Shown here piece after piece: positions 8,310 through 17,672 of a DNA stretch of 64,000 nt. Below the pieces are notes generated by a model. That model had not been told where the DNA came from and did not search any database. It saw only the letters and a program-made list of their open reading frames with translations. Each line of letters begins with the position of its first letter. Positions within the stretch are counted from its first letter, which is position 1. The DNA comes from Teretinema zuelzerae (GTDB lineage: Bacteria > Spirochaetota > Spirochaetia > Treponematales > Treponemataceae): positions 1,054,001 through 1,118,000 of the forward strand of contig NZ_JAINWA010000001.1 of assembly GCF_021021555.1 (NCBI RefSeq), read 5' to 3'. The translations under genes were made by a program, and so were the position numbers.

Positions 8310-9388
8310 AACGCGTGTTGAACATCCTTCGCCGCGCATCCGCTACCGCGGCCGCGGTCCTTCTGCTCGCCGCGGGAGTCTTTTATCTATCGACCTATCA
8401 TCCCCGCGATATCGAAGAACAAAAGATCGTGTCGACGGGAGAAGAGCCTGTCCTGAAACAGGGGCAGAAGATAAAAATTTTGTGCTGGAACGTGCAGTTC
8501 ATGGCGGGAAAGAACTACGTCTTTTTCTTCGACGAATGGGACGGATCCGGGCCGGACGAAAGGCCGTCGAAGCAGGACATAGCCGTTACCTTCGGCGAAG
8601 CTGCGCGGATCATCGCTGAAGAAAACCCGGACATCGTTCTTTTACAGGAGCTGGATTCGGGCGCGAAACGCACGGACGGCGATGATCAGCTTGAACGCCT
8701 CATGAAGCTGCTTCCGAAAGAGTATTCGGCCAGAACCGCTGCCTGGTACTGGAAGGCGTCTTTCGTTCCGCATCCGAAAATCATGGGAAGCGTCGGGATG
8801 AAGCTCGCGGTGATCTCCAAATACCGGATGACCCGCTCGGTCAGGCGCCAGCTCCCCCTGATGCCCAATAATCCGGTCATGAGGAATCTCCAGTTCAAAC
8901 GGGCGGTTTTGGAAGCGGTGTTCCCGGTCGAAGGCGGCGCGCCTTTTTCCGCGTTCAGCGTGCATATGGACGCCTTCGCCCAGGGAACCGATACGATGCA
9001 ACGGCAGGCGGAAAAGGTTTCCTCCATGCTCGCAGAGAAGGAAGAGACGGGAGGTTCGTGGGTAATCGGGGGAGATTTTAACCTGCTGCCGCCCGGCGAG
9101 GCGTATTCTCGTCTGCCGGAAAACGAAAAACCGTATTTCCAGACCGAGTCCGAGATCAAACGGCTGTACGAAGAATTCGCAGGATTCCCGCCGCTCGAGG
9201 CCGTCGACGGACAGGAAGCGGAAAGATGCTTCACGCATTGGCCGAATTACGGTTCAAAGCCGGACCGGACGCTCGACTATTATTTTACCGGCAAGAACAT
9301 CACCGTCAGCGACTACCGCGTCCGTTCCCGGGGAACGCTCGCGATATCGGATCATCTGCCGATTATCATCGAGTGCTCTCTGCCGTGA
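8306..9388 (+). CDS. Endonuclease/exonuclease/phosphatase family protein, membrane-anchored
   Basis: 360 aa. An N-terminal hydrophobic anchor (about residues 10-28) is followed by an EEP domain with its diagnostic motifs in order: ILCWNVQFM, VLLQELDSG, GGDFNLLPPG and SDHLPIIIE. This fold cleaves phosphodiester or phosphomonoester bonds (DNase I-like nucleases, sphingomyelinases, inositol phosphatases). The membrane anchor and coupling to a lipase-like gene make a lipid or extracellular phosphodiester substrate plausible, but that is inference. It starts inside the stop of the upstream gene (ATGA overlap) and ends 16 bp before the convergent CoA-binding gene. Confidence 0.85.
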   Translation: MKRVLNILRRASATAAAVLLLAAGVFYLSTYHPRDIEEQKIVSTGEEPVLKQGQKIKILCWNVQFMAGKNYVFFFDEWDGSGPDERPSKQDIAVTFGEAARIIAEENPDIVLLQELDSGAKRTDGDDQLERLMKLLPKEYSARTAAWYWKASFVPHPKIMGSVGMKLAVISKYRMTRSVRRQLPLMPNNPVMRNLQFKRAVLEAVFPVEGGAPFSAFSVHMDAFAQGTDTMQRQAEKVSSMLAEKEETGGSWVIGGDFNLLPPGEAYSRLPENEKPYFQTESEIKRLYEEFAGFPPLEAVDGQEAERCFTHWPNYGSKPDRTLDYYFTGKNITVSDYRVRSRGTLAISDHLPIIIECSLP

Positions 9389-9404
9389 GATAGACGCCTT
9401 GCCC

Positions 9405-9764
9405 TTAGAACTGGCCGGTCGAAAGAAGCACGAGGGTGCAGGCTTCCACGTAGCGGATGCCCGCGTTTTGAAAGCGCCGGGCGAACTCGGAATTTTCTGT
9501 TCCCGGGTTCGCGATGACGCGGCTGGGCGAAAGCGCGATGATCGAATCGATCAGGGGCTCCAGGTGCCGAGGAGAGACGTAGAGAGTAACGGTGTCGATA
9601 GGGCCCGAAACCTGCGCCAGATCGCGGTGCACCGGCATGCCGTCTATTTCGTCGATCCCCGGATTGAACAGGAGAGCCTCGTGGCCTGCGGCGATAAGCC
9701 GATTCATCGCCATATTCGAATACCGTTCGGGATTCCGGCTCGCGCCGATTATCAACACCCTCAT
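9405..9764 (-). CDS. CoA-binding protein (YccU-like Rossmann fold)
   Basis: Small cytoplasmic protein of 119 aa with a single CoA-binding Rossmann domain. It shows the glycine-rich VLIIGASRNPERYSN start, LFNPGIDEIDGMPVHRDLAQ in the middle and RVIANPGTENSEFARRFQNA near the end, as in the YccU family. Family members bind CoA; the cellular role is not defined. The start is supported by a strong AAGGAGG about 8 bases upstream of ATG 9764. It converges with the EEP gene across 16 bp, with no clear terminator. Confidence 0.85.
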   Translation of the reverse strand: MRVLIIGASRNPERYSNMAMNRLIAAGHEALLFNPGIDEIDGMPVHRDLAQVSGPIDTVTLYVSPRHLEPLIDSIIALSPSRVIANPGTENSEFARRFQNAGIRYVEACTLVLLSTGQF

Positions 9765-9886
9765 AGCTTAACCTCCTTTCTACTTTAATCTTAATCTTAA
9801 TCTCATTCTCGATTATACACCGGAATGATTAAAGAAATGATGATACACTCGTGGGAGCGAATCAAAAATCAAGGAGTACATAACCG

Positions 9887-12715
9887 ATGAAATTAAGACA
9901 TTTCCTGTTGGCGGCTGCGGCCGGAGCGGGGCTTTTTGCGGCGGGATGCGGATCGACCGCGGGTACCGTCCAGAAAAGCGCGACAGAGAGCATCGAAGCG
10001 GCGGCGAAGCGCGGAACTCTTCCGAACGGGATGGAGTATGTGATTCTCCGCAACTCGAATCCGCCGGGAAAGCTCGAACTCCGCCTCTCGGTGCGGACGG
10101 GAAGTTTGCAGGATCGGGAGGGACTGGAGGGCACCGCCCACTTTCTGGAACACCTTCAGTTTTTAGGAACATCGCGCTACAAAGCCGGAGACATAGTGCA
10201 TTTCGCCGAATCGATCGGCATGGCGTTCGGACCTGAAGTGAACGCTTATACGAGCTACGGCGAAACCCAGTACAAGCTGAGCCTGCCGGCGGACGATCCG
10301 GCGGCGATAGAGAAGGGAATCGACATATTGGAAGACTGGGCGCAGGGCCCCGTCGTCGATCAGGCGCAGATGGACCGCGAGCGGAACGTCGTGCATGAAG
10401 AAATCAGACTCAGCAGGGAGTCCATGCAGGGCCGTCTCCAGGACGCGCTCATGGAAGAGCTGACCAGGGGATCGCCATACGAGGGCAAAACGGTAATCGG
10501 CACCCATGAAAGCCTCGACAGGATCACCGCCGCCGATATCGAACAATTCGCCGAGGCCGGATATACGGCCGATCGGATGACGATCATAGCCGTGGGCGAC
10601 TGCGACGAAGACGAGCTGATCCGCTTGCTGGAAAAAAAGTTCGTTTCCGGCTTCGGCGGAACGGCGGGCGCACGCAACACGGAAACCTCGATTCCTCGCT
10701 TCAAAAACGTGAAAAAGGATTCTTGGCGCGTCCACGAAGACTCGAGCCTCGGCCAGGATTTTTACATGTGGATGAACGTAGAAAACGCGGTTCCCTCCGG
10801 CATTCTTGAACAGCAGCTGCTCGACGCAAGGGCCTCCATCGCCGCGCAGGCGGTGAACCAGCGGCTGGGAGCCCTTGAACGGGATACGGACACCGGCGTA
10901 CAGAAGGCGTTCATGTATTGGGCGACCTCTCTCGGCAACGCACGGGAATACGGGATTCAGCTGCTGCCCCGGAAGGGAATGGACGAAAAAGCGCTGGAAA
11001 GCCTCTTCGTCGAACTGAGAAAAATCGAAGAACACGGCATTACCGATCAGGAATACGAACTCGGAATCAAAACGCTCACGGACAGGCACGGAGCCTGGCT
11101 TACGCAAAAAATGAACGTAACCAGCGACCAGAAGGCAAACGCGATCGCCCAGACGCTGGCCATGGGAGTCATGTATCCGTTCGGCGAAAGCGCATGGGAT
11201 TCGCTCCTCGCTTCCGCAAAAAAAACGAAGAAAAAAGACGTGGACGGCTGGATACAGAAGTATGCGTACCCCTCTCCCTCCGCCGTCGTTTCGGTCGCCC
11301 AGAACGCCTCCGATTCAGGCAAGATCGACGGACAAAAAATGGAAGAACTGACGGCGCGGTACCGCAAGACGGCAACGCAGGCCGGAGAGGAAATCGCCAT
11401 GAAGGAACTCGTTCCGAATCCTCCCGCGCCGGGCACGATCGCGTCAAAGGAAAGCGTGAGCGGAACGCCCTTCATGAAGTGGACTCTTTCGAACGGAATC
11501 GTTCTCTATACATACCGCAACAATCTCACCAAAAACGATTTCAGGATGAAGGCTGTCGCTCCCGGCGGCCTTTCGATCCTCGCCGACGACGAATACTGGA
11601 ACGGCGTAATGGCCTCCAGCATCCTGGGAAACAACGGAGCAGCCGATCTGTCTCTCGAGGAGCTGGGCGCCTACCTCACCGGGAAAAGAGCCCGCGTTTC
11701 TTTTACGTACAAGCTCGCCGATGTCCAGCTGACAGGGGAGACCGATCCCGCGGATCCCGACGATATGGAGCGCTTCTTCAAACTCGTCCATGCGCATCTC
11801 GCGATGCCCCGAAGGGACGACAAAGCAGAGAAAGCGGTCGTCGAAAACGTACAGGCCTGGTACCGGGCAAACGCTCAAAATCCCGAATACCTGTATTCAA
11901 AGGAGATTCAGGACGCCCTCGTCGGCTTCGATCCGCGGATGGCTCAACCCGGAAGCGGCGGAATCCCCTCGCTCTCAGGAGACCGGGCAGCCGCGGTAAA
12001 AGCCCGACTCTTCGGCAACCCCGCCGACCTCACATTCATTGTCTGCGGAGACTATCTCGAATCCCGGCTCGAAGACCTGGTATGCAGATGGATAGCGTCG
12101 CTCCCGGCCCAGGAAGCAAAGCAGGAAAAACCGCGCGATCCGGGAATCAGAACCGTAGCCGGCCCCTACGAAAAAGTCCTCGCCGGGGGAAAAGACGCTT
12201 CCGCCAAAGCCGCTCTGGTATTGGTCGAGGAAGGCCCCTGGAAATACGAATACCGCCACTACGCCTCCGTGCTCGCCGAGGTTTTAAAGATCAGGTTGAG
12301 AGAAGTCCTGAGGGAGGACAAGGGCGGCGTCTACGGATGGCAGGTAACGGTCAATCAATTTAAACAGCCCTTTTCGCGAACCCTCATTACGATCGATTTT
12401 ACCTGCGCTCCTGAAAAACGCATAGAGCTTGAAGAAGCCGCCAAGGCCGAGCTGGCCGCCATCGCAAGCGGAAAAATCGATGAGCGGGCATGGGAAGCGG
12501 CTCTCGCCATCCATCAAAAGCAGCTTGAAGAAAACATGCGGACCAACGAAGCGTGGCCCGATCTCTTGACCGAGGCTGTCCTGAACGACGTGCCTTTGAG
12601 CGAACTGACGATGCTCAAAGACAAGGCGAAAGATCTTTCCCGCGAGGAATTCAACGCCTGGACCGCTTCAGTCCTGAAGCCGGGAAAGGTTCTGTCTTTC
12701 GCCCTGGAGCCCTGA
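9887..12715 (+). CDS. M16 (insulinase/pitrilysin) family zinc metallopeptidase, lipoprotein
   Basis: 942 aa. A signal sequence ends in lipobox FAAGC, so it is a lipid-anchored periplasmic or surface protein. The inverted zinc motif HFLEH is at residues 85-89, and the third ligand is probably the Glu of the downstream VVHEEI segment. Four M16 half-domains follow; the C-terminal pair is catalytically inert, as is normal for the family. It is expected to degrade peptides in the envelope. The start has AAGGAG upstream of ATG 9887. The gene heads a pair with the metallophosphoesterase 21 bp downstream. Confidence 0.9.
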   Translation: MKLRHFLLAAAAGAGLFAAGCGSTAGTVQKSATESIEAAAKRGTLPNGMEYVILRNSNPPGKLELRLSVRTGSLQDREGLEGTAHFLEHLQFLGTSRYKAGDIVHFAESIGMAFGPEVNAYTSYGETQYKLSLPADDPAAIEKGIDILEDWAQGPVVDQAQMDRERNVVHEEIRLSRESMQGRLQDALMEELTRGSPYEGKTVIGTHESLDRITAADIEQFAEAGYTADRMTIIAVGDCDEDELIRLLEKKFVSGFGGTAGARNTETSIPRFKNVKKDSWRVHEDSSLGQDFYMWMNVENAVPSGILEQQLLDARASIAAQAVNQRLGALERDTDTGVQKAFMYWATSLGNAREYGIQLLPRKGMDEKALESLFVELRKIEEHGITDQEYELGIKTLTDRHGAWLTQKMNVTSDQKANAIAQTLAMGVMYPFGESAWDSLLASAKKTKKKDVDGWIQKYAYPSPSAVVSVAQNASDSGKIDGQKMEELTARYRKTATQAGEEIAMKELVPNPPAPGTIASKESVSGTPFMKWTLSNGIVLYTYRNNLTKNDFRMKAVAPGGLSILADDEYWNGVMASSILGNNGAADLSLEELGAYLTGKRARVSFTYKLADVQLTGETDPADPDDMERFFKLVHAHLAMPRRDDKAEKAVVENVQAWYRANAQNPEYLYSKEIQDALVGFDPRMAQPGSGGIPSLSGDRAAAVKARLFGNPADLTFIVCGDYLESRLEDLVCRWIASLPAQEAKQEKPRDPGIRTVAGPYEKVLAGGKDASAKAALVLVEEGPWKYEYRHYASVLAEVLKIRLREVLREDKGGVYGWQVTVNQFKQPFSRTLITIDFTCAPEKRIELEEAAKAELAAIASGKIDERAWEAALAIHQKQLEENMRTNEAWPDLLTEAVLNDVPLSELTMLKDKAKDLSREEFNAWTASVLKPGKVLSFALEP

Positions 12716-12736
12716 TAGTAAACGGAGGAAACGAGC

Positions 12737-13963
12737 ATGAACGGAAGAGACGCGCGCAAAGGCAGAGATATGGAATCCGAAGAACAGAAACCCTCGGCCA
12801 GATTCAAACAGACGGCGCTGCTGCTGAGCTGCTACTCGGCCTTACTCGGAACGGGAATAACGCTCTGGATATCCCGCTCACACGGAAGCCCGGGACTGCT
12901 GGCCTGGAACCCCGTCTACCGGACCTATTTTCTCGTTCCGGCCCTCTTCGCCTCGTTTCCTCTGGTACTCGCGCTTTTCATCGCGCTTGTTCGCGGCCTG
13001 TTTTTCCGCGGTACAAGCGAGGGAAGAGCTTGCCGCTTTTTCAGGGCGCTTCAATTCGCCCTCGCCTGCGCGTCGAGCGGGCTTCTCATGCTCGCGTGCG
13101 GCATGCTCATCGCGGGGACGAACCGCGTTGGCGGCTACGAACAGCCGCATCTCCTGACGACGCCCGCCCCGCCCCACCCGCTCGACAGAATCGCGCTCTC
13201 CTCCGATCCGCACTTCGGAAGCCCAAAGCGGAAAGCCGAAGCGACCGAGCGGATTCTCGACTCGATCGGTAAAGGCGGCTACGACGCCTTCGTCTGCCTC
13301 GGCGACATGGCCGAAACGGGATTTCCGGGAAGCTATCTTGAAGAGGCGGCGACTGCGTTCGCTCAGGGGCTGGGCGGCACGCCGGCGGCGACCCTCATGG
13401 GAAACCACGACGCGATAGTCGGCGGAGCCGGCCGCTACAAAAGCATTTTTTCGCGCGACCGGTACTGGAGGGCTGATTCCGGGAAGGTCCATCTGATAGC
13501 CCTCGACCTTTCCTGGGGCACGGAGGAATTCGACGGCGAGCAGAAACGATGGCTCGAAGAAACGCTCTGTTCGATTCCCCGCGAAGAACTGGTTATCGTG
13601 CTGACCCATTGCTTTTTCTATTCGTCGGGATACGTGGACGCCCACACCGGAAAAAACTGGTTCGACCACCCCGACATGATCGAAACGGTTAGCCCGATTC
13701 TGGAAGAAGCGGGGGTCGATCTCGTGGCGAGCGGCCACAACCACTACATGGAGTTTCTGGAACACGGAAAAACCGCGTACGCCGTCATCGGGGCCATGGG
13801 CGGAAAGCCAGACCCCGAGCCGGAATACGAGTCGCCTCAGTCCCGATGGTTCCGCGCAAGGGAGTTCGGATTTCTCGACATCGCCAGAGGCGACGGCTTT
13901 TACGACCTGACCTTCCGCGATGTTTCCGGAAACGCGCTCTGGAGCACGCGCCGCGGCTATTGA
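12737..13963 (+). CDS. Membrane-anchored metallophosphoesterase
   Basis: 408 aa. The N-terminal 130 residues carry about three hydrophobic segments (LLLSCYSALLGTGITLWI and two more). A calcineurin-like phosphoesterase domain follows with its metal motifs: SSDPHFGSP (about residue 156), VCLGDMAETG, LMGNHDAIVG, VLTHCFFY and ASGHNHYME. The layout resembles the YaeI/YkuE group of membrane phosphoesterases, some of which act on lipid A precursors or teichoic acids; the substrate is not known here. GGAGG lies 9 bases before ATG 12737. A bidirectional terminator follows at 14041-14074. Confidence 0.85.
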   Translation: MNGRDARKGRDMESEEQKPSARFKQTALLLSCYSALLGTGITLWISRSHGSPGLLAWNPVYRTYFLVPALFASFPLVLALFIALVRGLFFRGTSEGRACRFFRALQFALACASSGLLMLACGMLIAGTNRVGGYEQPHLLTTPAPPHPLDRIALSSDPHFGSPKRKAEATERILDSIGKGGYDAFVCLGDMAETGFPGSYLEEAATAFAQGLGGTPAATLMGNHDAIVGGAGRYKSIFSRDRYWRADSGKVHLIALDLSWGTEEFDGEQKRWLEETLCSIPREELVIVLTHCFFYSSGYVDAHTGKNWFDHPDMIETVSPILEEAGVDLVASGHNHYMEFLEHGKTAYAVIGAMGGKPDPEPEYESPQSRWFRAREFGFLDIARGDGFYDLTFRDVSGNALWSTRRGY

Positions 13964-14040
13964 GCGCGCCCGTACGCGGGGCAATCTCCGCATGCACAGA
14001 GAGGAACACCGCAGGCGGAGCCGCGCTGAAATGAAAAAAA

Positions 14041-14074
14041 AGACCGGACGGCGAATGGCCGTCCGGTCTTTTCA
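14041..14074. terminator. Bidirectional intrinsic terminator
   Basis: AGACCGGACGGC at 14041-14052 pairs perfectly with GCCGTCCGGTCT at 14058-14069 across a 5-base loop. An A run (14034-14041) precedes it and a T-rich tail follows, so it can terminate both the plus-strand phosphoesterase gene and the convergent BI-1 gene. Confidence 0.9.
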
Positions 14075-14094
14075 TTAGAGTGCGCGGCTTAGAA

Positions 14095-14787
14095 TCAGTT
14101 TCTCTTTCCGAAAAGTCGGATGAGGGCGAGGAAGATGTTGATGAAATCGAGATAGAGTTCCAAAGCTCCGATGATCGCAACCTTTTTGTAGGTGTCCGAG
14201 CCGTCGGCGCGGTCGGCGAGAAGCATGAGCTTCTGGGTGTCCCAAGCGGTAAGACCGGTGAACACGACCACGGTTACGATTGAAATGAGGATGTCGAAGG
14301 CGCTCGAGCGGAGGAACATGTTCACCGCGATGGCAATCACGATTCCGATGACGGCCATCGACAGGTAGCGGCCCATCGAGCGGAGGTCGGACTTTGCTTT
14401 CATGCCGTAGAGGCTCATGGCTCCGAAGGTCAGGGCGGTTACGCCGAAAATCTGCACGACTGACTGTCCGGTGTAGACGAGAAAGACGCTCGCGAGGGTC
14501 GCGCCGTTGAGCAGGGAGTAGGCGAGGAAGGCGGTAACCGCCGCGCTCGCGCTGATTTTGCGAATGGAAGCGGAAAGCCACCAGACCAGGGCGAGCTCGC
14601 CGATGATAAGTCCGAAAAACACAAAGGTATTCCCGAAAATGATGCGCTGCAGGGGGACGGAGTTCGCCACGAACCACGCGGACACGCCGCTGAGCGAAAG
14701 GGCGGCGACCATCCAGCCGTAGACTCCGGTCATAAAGGCCTGGCGGGTTGATTCCCGCTCGGGGTTGATGCTTATGTCGTATTCCAT
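14095..14787 (-). CDS. Bax inhibitor-1/YccA family membrane protein
   Basis: 230 aa integral membrane protein with seven hydrophobic helices and the family's usual length. It shows AFMTGVYGWMVAALSLSGVS at the first helix, YGMKAKSDLRSMGRYLSMA in the middle and FTGLTAWDTQKLMLLADRA before the last helix, all typical of bacterial BI-1 proteins. Members are pH-sensitive calcium-leak or protease-modulating proteins; the physiological role here is unknown. AAGGAG lies upstream of ATG 14787. It stands alone between a bidirectional terminator and the HD gene. Confidence 0.9.
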   Translation of the reverse strand: MEYDISINPERESTRQAFMTGVYGWMVAALSLSGVSAWFVANSVPLQRIIFGNTFVFFGLIIGELALVWWLSASIRKISASAAVTAFLAYSLLNGATLASVFLVYTGQSVVQIFGVTALTFGAMSLYGMKAKSDLRSMGRYLSMAVIGIVIAIAVNMFLRSSAFDILISIVTVVVFTGLTAWDTQKLMLLADRADGSDTYKKVAIIGALELYLDFINIFLALIRLFGKRN

Positions 14788-14871
14788 ATTTTTTCTCTCC
14801 TTATACCTTATAATACAACCATTGGGGGACAGAGGAAACAGGCGAAAAGCGAAAATCGGGATAAAACCGGC

Positions 14872-15492
14872 TCACTGCTGAGCCGCGGCCGGGGCAAGAT
14901 ATCCCCGCCTGACGGAATCGTTGATGAGCCATTCGAGAAAAGCCCAGATCTCGGCAGATCCGGCGGCGATGTGGCGGTTCATTTCCAAAACCCGGTCGGC
15001 TGTTATGCCGAACTGCTTCCAGGTATGCCCCTTCGTCGCGTAATTCTGAAGCAGGGGCTCGAAACGGTCGAATACCGAGGCGAATTGCGCCTCCGGGGTT
15101 TCGCGGGCCTCGAATTCCTCCCAGACGGCGAGGCAGAAATCGCGTTGGCTTGAATCGAGGATGCCGAACACCCGTTCCGCAGATTTCCGCTCCTTTTCAT
15201 GGGCGTCCGCGCGCGCGGCCGCGTACAAAAAGGTGTCTCCGGCGTCCACTTCCACGATATCGTGAATGAGGAGCATGAACATGACACGCTCGATGTCCAC
15301 TTCCGCGTTCGCGTACTCGCGGAACAAATAGGCCATAAGGGCGATGGTCCAGGAGTGCTCCGCGTCGTTCTCGCAGCGGCTGTCGTCGAAAAGCCGGCTT
15401 TTCCTCAGGATGGACTTGATTTTATCGGCTTCCATAATGAACTCGATTTTTTTCATGAGGCCGGGATTTCCCTGATATTCGATTTTTTCCAT
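14872..15492 (-). CDS. HD-domain phosphohydrolase (YfbR/HDDC2-like)
   Basis: 206 aa cytoplasmic metal-dependent phosphohydrolase. The HD signature is complete: H in CENDAEHSWTIALMAYL, HD in LLIHDIVEVDAGDTFL, and a distal Asp in SVFDRFEPLLQN. The closest characterised relatives (YfbR, HDDC2) remove phosphate from deoxynucleoside 5'-monophosphates; that activity is inferred. AAGGAG precedes ATG 15492. It is divergent from the MATE gene, with a 247 bp spacer that holds an A-rich, TATACT-containing promoter-like stretch near 15672-15710. Confidence 0.85.
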   Translation of the reverse strand: MEKIEYQGNPGLMKKIEFIMEADKIKSILRKSRLFDDSRCENDAEHSWTIALMAYLFREYANAEVDIERVMFMLLIHDIVEVDAGDTFLYAAARADAHEKERKSAERVFGILDSSQRDFCLAVWEEFEARETPEAQFASVFDRFEPLLQNYATKGHTWKQFGITADRVLEMNRHIAAGSAEIWAFLEWLINDSVRRGYLAPAAAQQ

Positions 15493-15739
15493 TATGCGCG
15501 CTCCTTTTTTGTTTGTCTCGGGCGAGAGTACCGCCTGGATTGTAACACGTCGCGGCGTCAGGGGGACAGAGCATGGCGGCAGGCGGGGGCGTTGACGAAG
15601 GGGTCGGGATTTTCGGACGCGCCGGCTGCGCGGAGAGGATTGCGAGCCTGCAAAGACTCCCGGCCTCGGTCTTGTTCCTATAAAAAAACAAATTGAGTAT
15701 ACTTATGATATGCGCCGAATGCGGGGCGAAGGATGGACC

Positions 15740-17086
15740 ATGAAAGATTTGACAGAGGGGAACGAGGCGCGGCTGCTCGTTTCGTTTTCGATTCCGATGC
15801 TGTTCGGGAATCTGTTTCAGCAGTTGTACAATATGGTCGACAGCGTGGTCGTCGGAAACTGGGTGGGCAAGGAGGCGCTGGCTGCCGTCGGCGCGAGTTT
15901 TCCGGTCATTTTTCTGCTGTTGTCGCTGTTCATGGGCCTCTCGATGGGCGCGAACATTCTGATTTCCCAGTTTCACGGGGCGCGCGATTCGGAGCGGGTC
16001 AGACTTTCGATCGAGACGAATTACCTTTTTACCTTTTGGGCGGGACTGGTTCTGACGGCGGTCGGGTTTTTCGGCGCAGAACCGATCATGATGCTGCTGC
16101 AGAGCCCGCCGGAAGTGCTTCCCCAGGCGGCCTTGTATTTGAGGCTCTATAGTCTGGGCATGCTCTTTTTCCTGGGGTTCAATACCGTCAGCGGAATTTT
16201 GCGGGGGCTCGGTGATTCGAAAAACCCTTTGTGGATGCTCGCGATTTCCACCGTGCTCAACATCGCGCTCGATCTCCTTTTTGTGATCGTGTTTCATTGG
16301 GGAGTGATGGGAGTCGCCGTGGCGACCATCATCAGCCAGGGGGTCGCGCTCGGCCTCGCGCTTGCATATCTCAACAGGACGCACGAGCTGTTGCGCGTCG
16401 ATTTCCGCAAGCTCAGGTTCGACCGCGAGATTTTCATGTCCAGCGTCAGGATCGGGATTCCTTCCGGGATACAGCAGTCGCTCGTGGCGCTCGGGATCAG
16501 CACTATGACGGGAATCGTCAACGGTTTCGGCACCGACGCGATCGCCGGCTACGCCGCAGCGACGAGGATCGAGAGCATCGCGTCTCTTCCGGCGATGACG
16601 ATCGGCATGGCGCTTTCCACCTTCGTCGGGCAGAACCTGGGAGCCGGCAAGCCGGAACGGGTCAGGCGCGGGTTGAACGCGGCTTTGATCTTTTCCGTAA
16701 GCATATCGATCGCGGCCGCGGCGGTTTTCCATTTCGCCGGAGACGCGCTGGTAGCCATGTTCAATTCCGATCCGGGCGTTCTGGAGGCGGGCGCGGGGTA
16801 CCTGCGGATCATCGGCCCGTTCTTCGTCGTATTTTCCGTTATGTTCATGCTCAACGGCGTAATCCGCGGCGCGGGAGAAACCCTGATTCCGCTCGCGAGC
16901 ACGCTGGTCGCCATGTGGCTGGTCCGCGTGCCGACAGCCTTCGCGCTTTCCCGGCTGCTGGGACTGCAGGGCGTCTGGTTCGCCTTCCCCACCGGCTGGA
17001 TAGTCGGCACCCTGGTCGCCTTCGTCTATTACCGCACCGGCCGCTGGATGAAAACCTTCGAACGCATCCACTCGCGCAGAGGCTGA
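15740..17086 (+). CDS. MATE family efflux transporter
   Basis: 448 aa inner-membrane protein with twelve hydrophobic helices in two halves. The first half has FSIPMLFGNLFQQLYNMVDS and the second FDREIFMSSVRIGIPSGIQQ, as in MATE antiporters that export cationic drugs or metabolites using sodium or protons. The ATG at 15740 is preferred because GGATGGACC precedes it and the family's usual DLTEG start follows; the open frame begins at 15710. The stop at 17084-17086 is followed at once by the first 20-bp repeat array. Confidence 0.9.
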   Translation: MKDLTEGNEARLLVSFSIPMLFGNLFQQLYNMVDSVVVGNWVGKEALAAVGASFPVIFLLLSLFMGLSMGANILISQFHGARDSERVRLSIETNYLFTFWAGLVLTAVGFFGAEPIMMLLQSPPEVLPQAALYLRLYSLGMLFFLGFNTVSGILRGLGDSKNPLWMLAISTVLNIALDLLFVIVFHWGVMGVAVATIISQGVALGLALAYLNRTHELLRVDFRKLRFDREIFMSSVRIGIPSGIQQSLVALGISTMTGIVNGFGTDAIAGYAAATRIESIASLPAMTIGMALSTFVGQNLGAGKPERVRRGLNAALIFSVSISIAAAAVFHFAGDALVAMFNSDPGVLEAGAGYLRIIGPFFVVFSVMFMLNGVIRGAGETLIPLASTLVAMWLVRVPTAFALSRLLGLQGVWFAFPTGWIVGTLVAFVYYRTGRWMKTFERIHSRRG

Positions 17087-17090
17087 GCGG

Positions 17091-17672
17091 ACGCGCGAAG
17101 ACCGTGAGTGCTAGCGGGCACCGTGTTGCGTGGGCGAAGACCGTGACTGCAAGCGGTCACCGTGGTGCGCGGGCGGTCACCGTGATGCGCTAGCGGTCAC
17201 CGTGATGCGCGCGCGAAGACCGTGAGCTCTAGCGGTCACCGTGATGCGCGGGCGGTAAGCGTGAGTGCTAGCGACCACCGTAATTCGCGCGCGAAGACCG
17301 TGAGTGCTAGCGGGCACCGTGATGCGCGCGCGAAGACCGTGAGCGCTAGCGGTAAGCGTGAGTGCTAGCGGGCACCGTGTTGCGCGGGCGCGCGAAGACC
17401 GTAACAGATAGCTATCACCGTGATGCGTGCACGGTAAGCGTGAGCGCTAGCGGGCACAGTGGCGCGCGGGCGCGCGAAGACCGTAACAGATAGCTATCAC
17501 CGTGATGCGTGCACGGTAAGCGTAAGCGATAGCTATCACCGTGACCCGCGAACGGTAAGCGTGAGTGTTAGCTGTCACCGTGATGCGCGGGCGCGCGAAG
17601 ACCGTAACAGCTAGCTGTCACCGTGATGCGCGAACGGTAAGCGTGAGTGCTAGCGGGCACCGTGATGCGCGG
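17091..17672. repeat. Tandem array 1 of 19-20 bp units between convergent genes
   Basis: About 30 head-to-tail, degenerate units fill this whole gap. Two unit types tend to alternate: AGTGCTAGCGGGCACCGTG (19 bp) and ATGCGCGCGCGAAGACCGTG (20 bp). Variants include GGTCACC or GGTAAGC in the middle, and an expanded 24-bp unit with an extra GCGC (near 17390, 17469 and 17588). Nearly every unit ends in GTG or GTA. Units contain short inverted repeats (GTGC with GCAC, GCTAGC, TCACCGTGA), so RNA from either strand could fold. There are no unique spacers, so it is not CRISPR. It runs from 4 bp after the MATE stop to the LacI stop codon. The same unit family recurs at 37682-38153. Confidence 0.9.

Noticed and set aside
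9783-9806. TAATCTTAATCT short direct repeats
   Set aside because: Only about four 6-base copies in an AT-rich spacer; no sign of function.
15422-17071. 549-codon minus-strand open frame
   Set aside because: It is antisense to the MATE gene, very rich in charged residues, and has no membrane or domain pattern.
17091-17672. CRISPR array
   Set aside because: Units of 19-20 bp are contiguous and degenerate, with no unique spacers, and no cas genes occur in the window.
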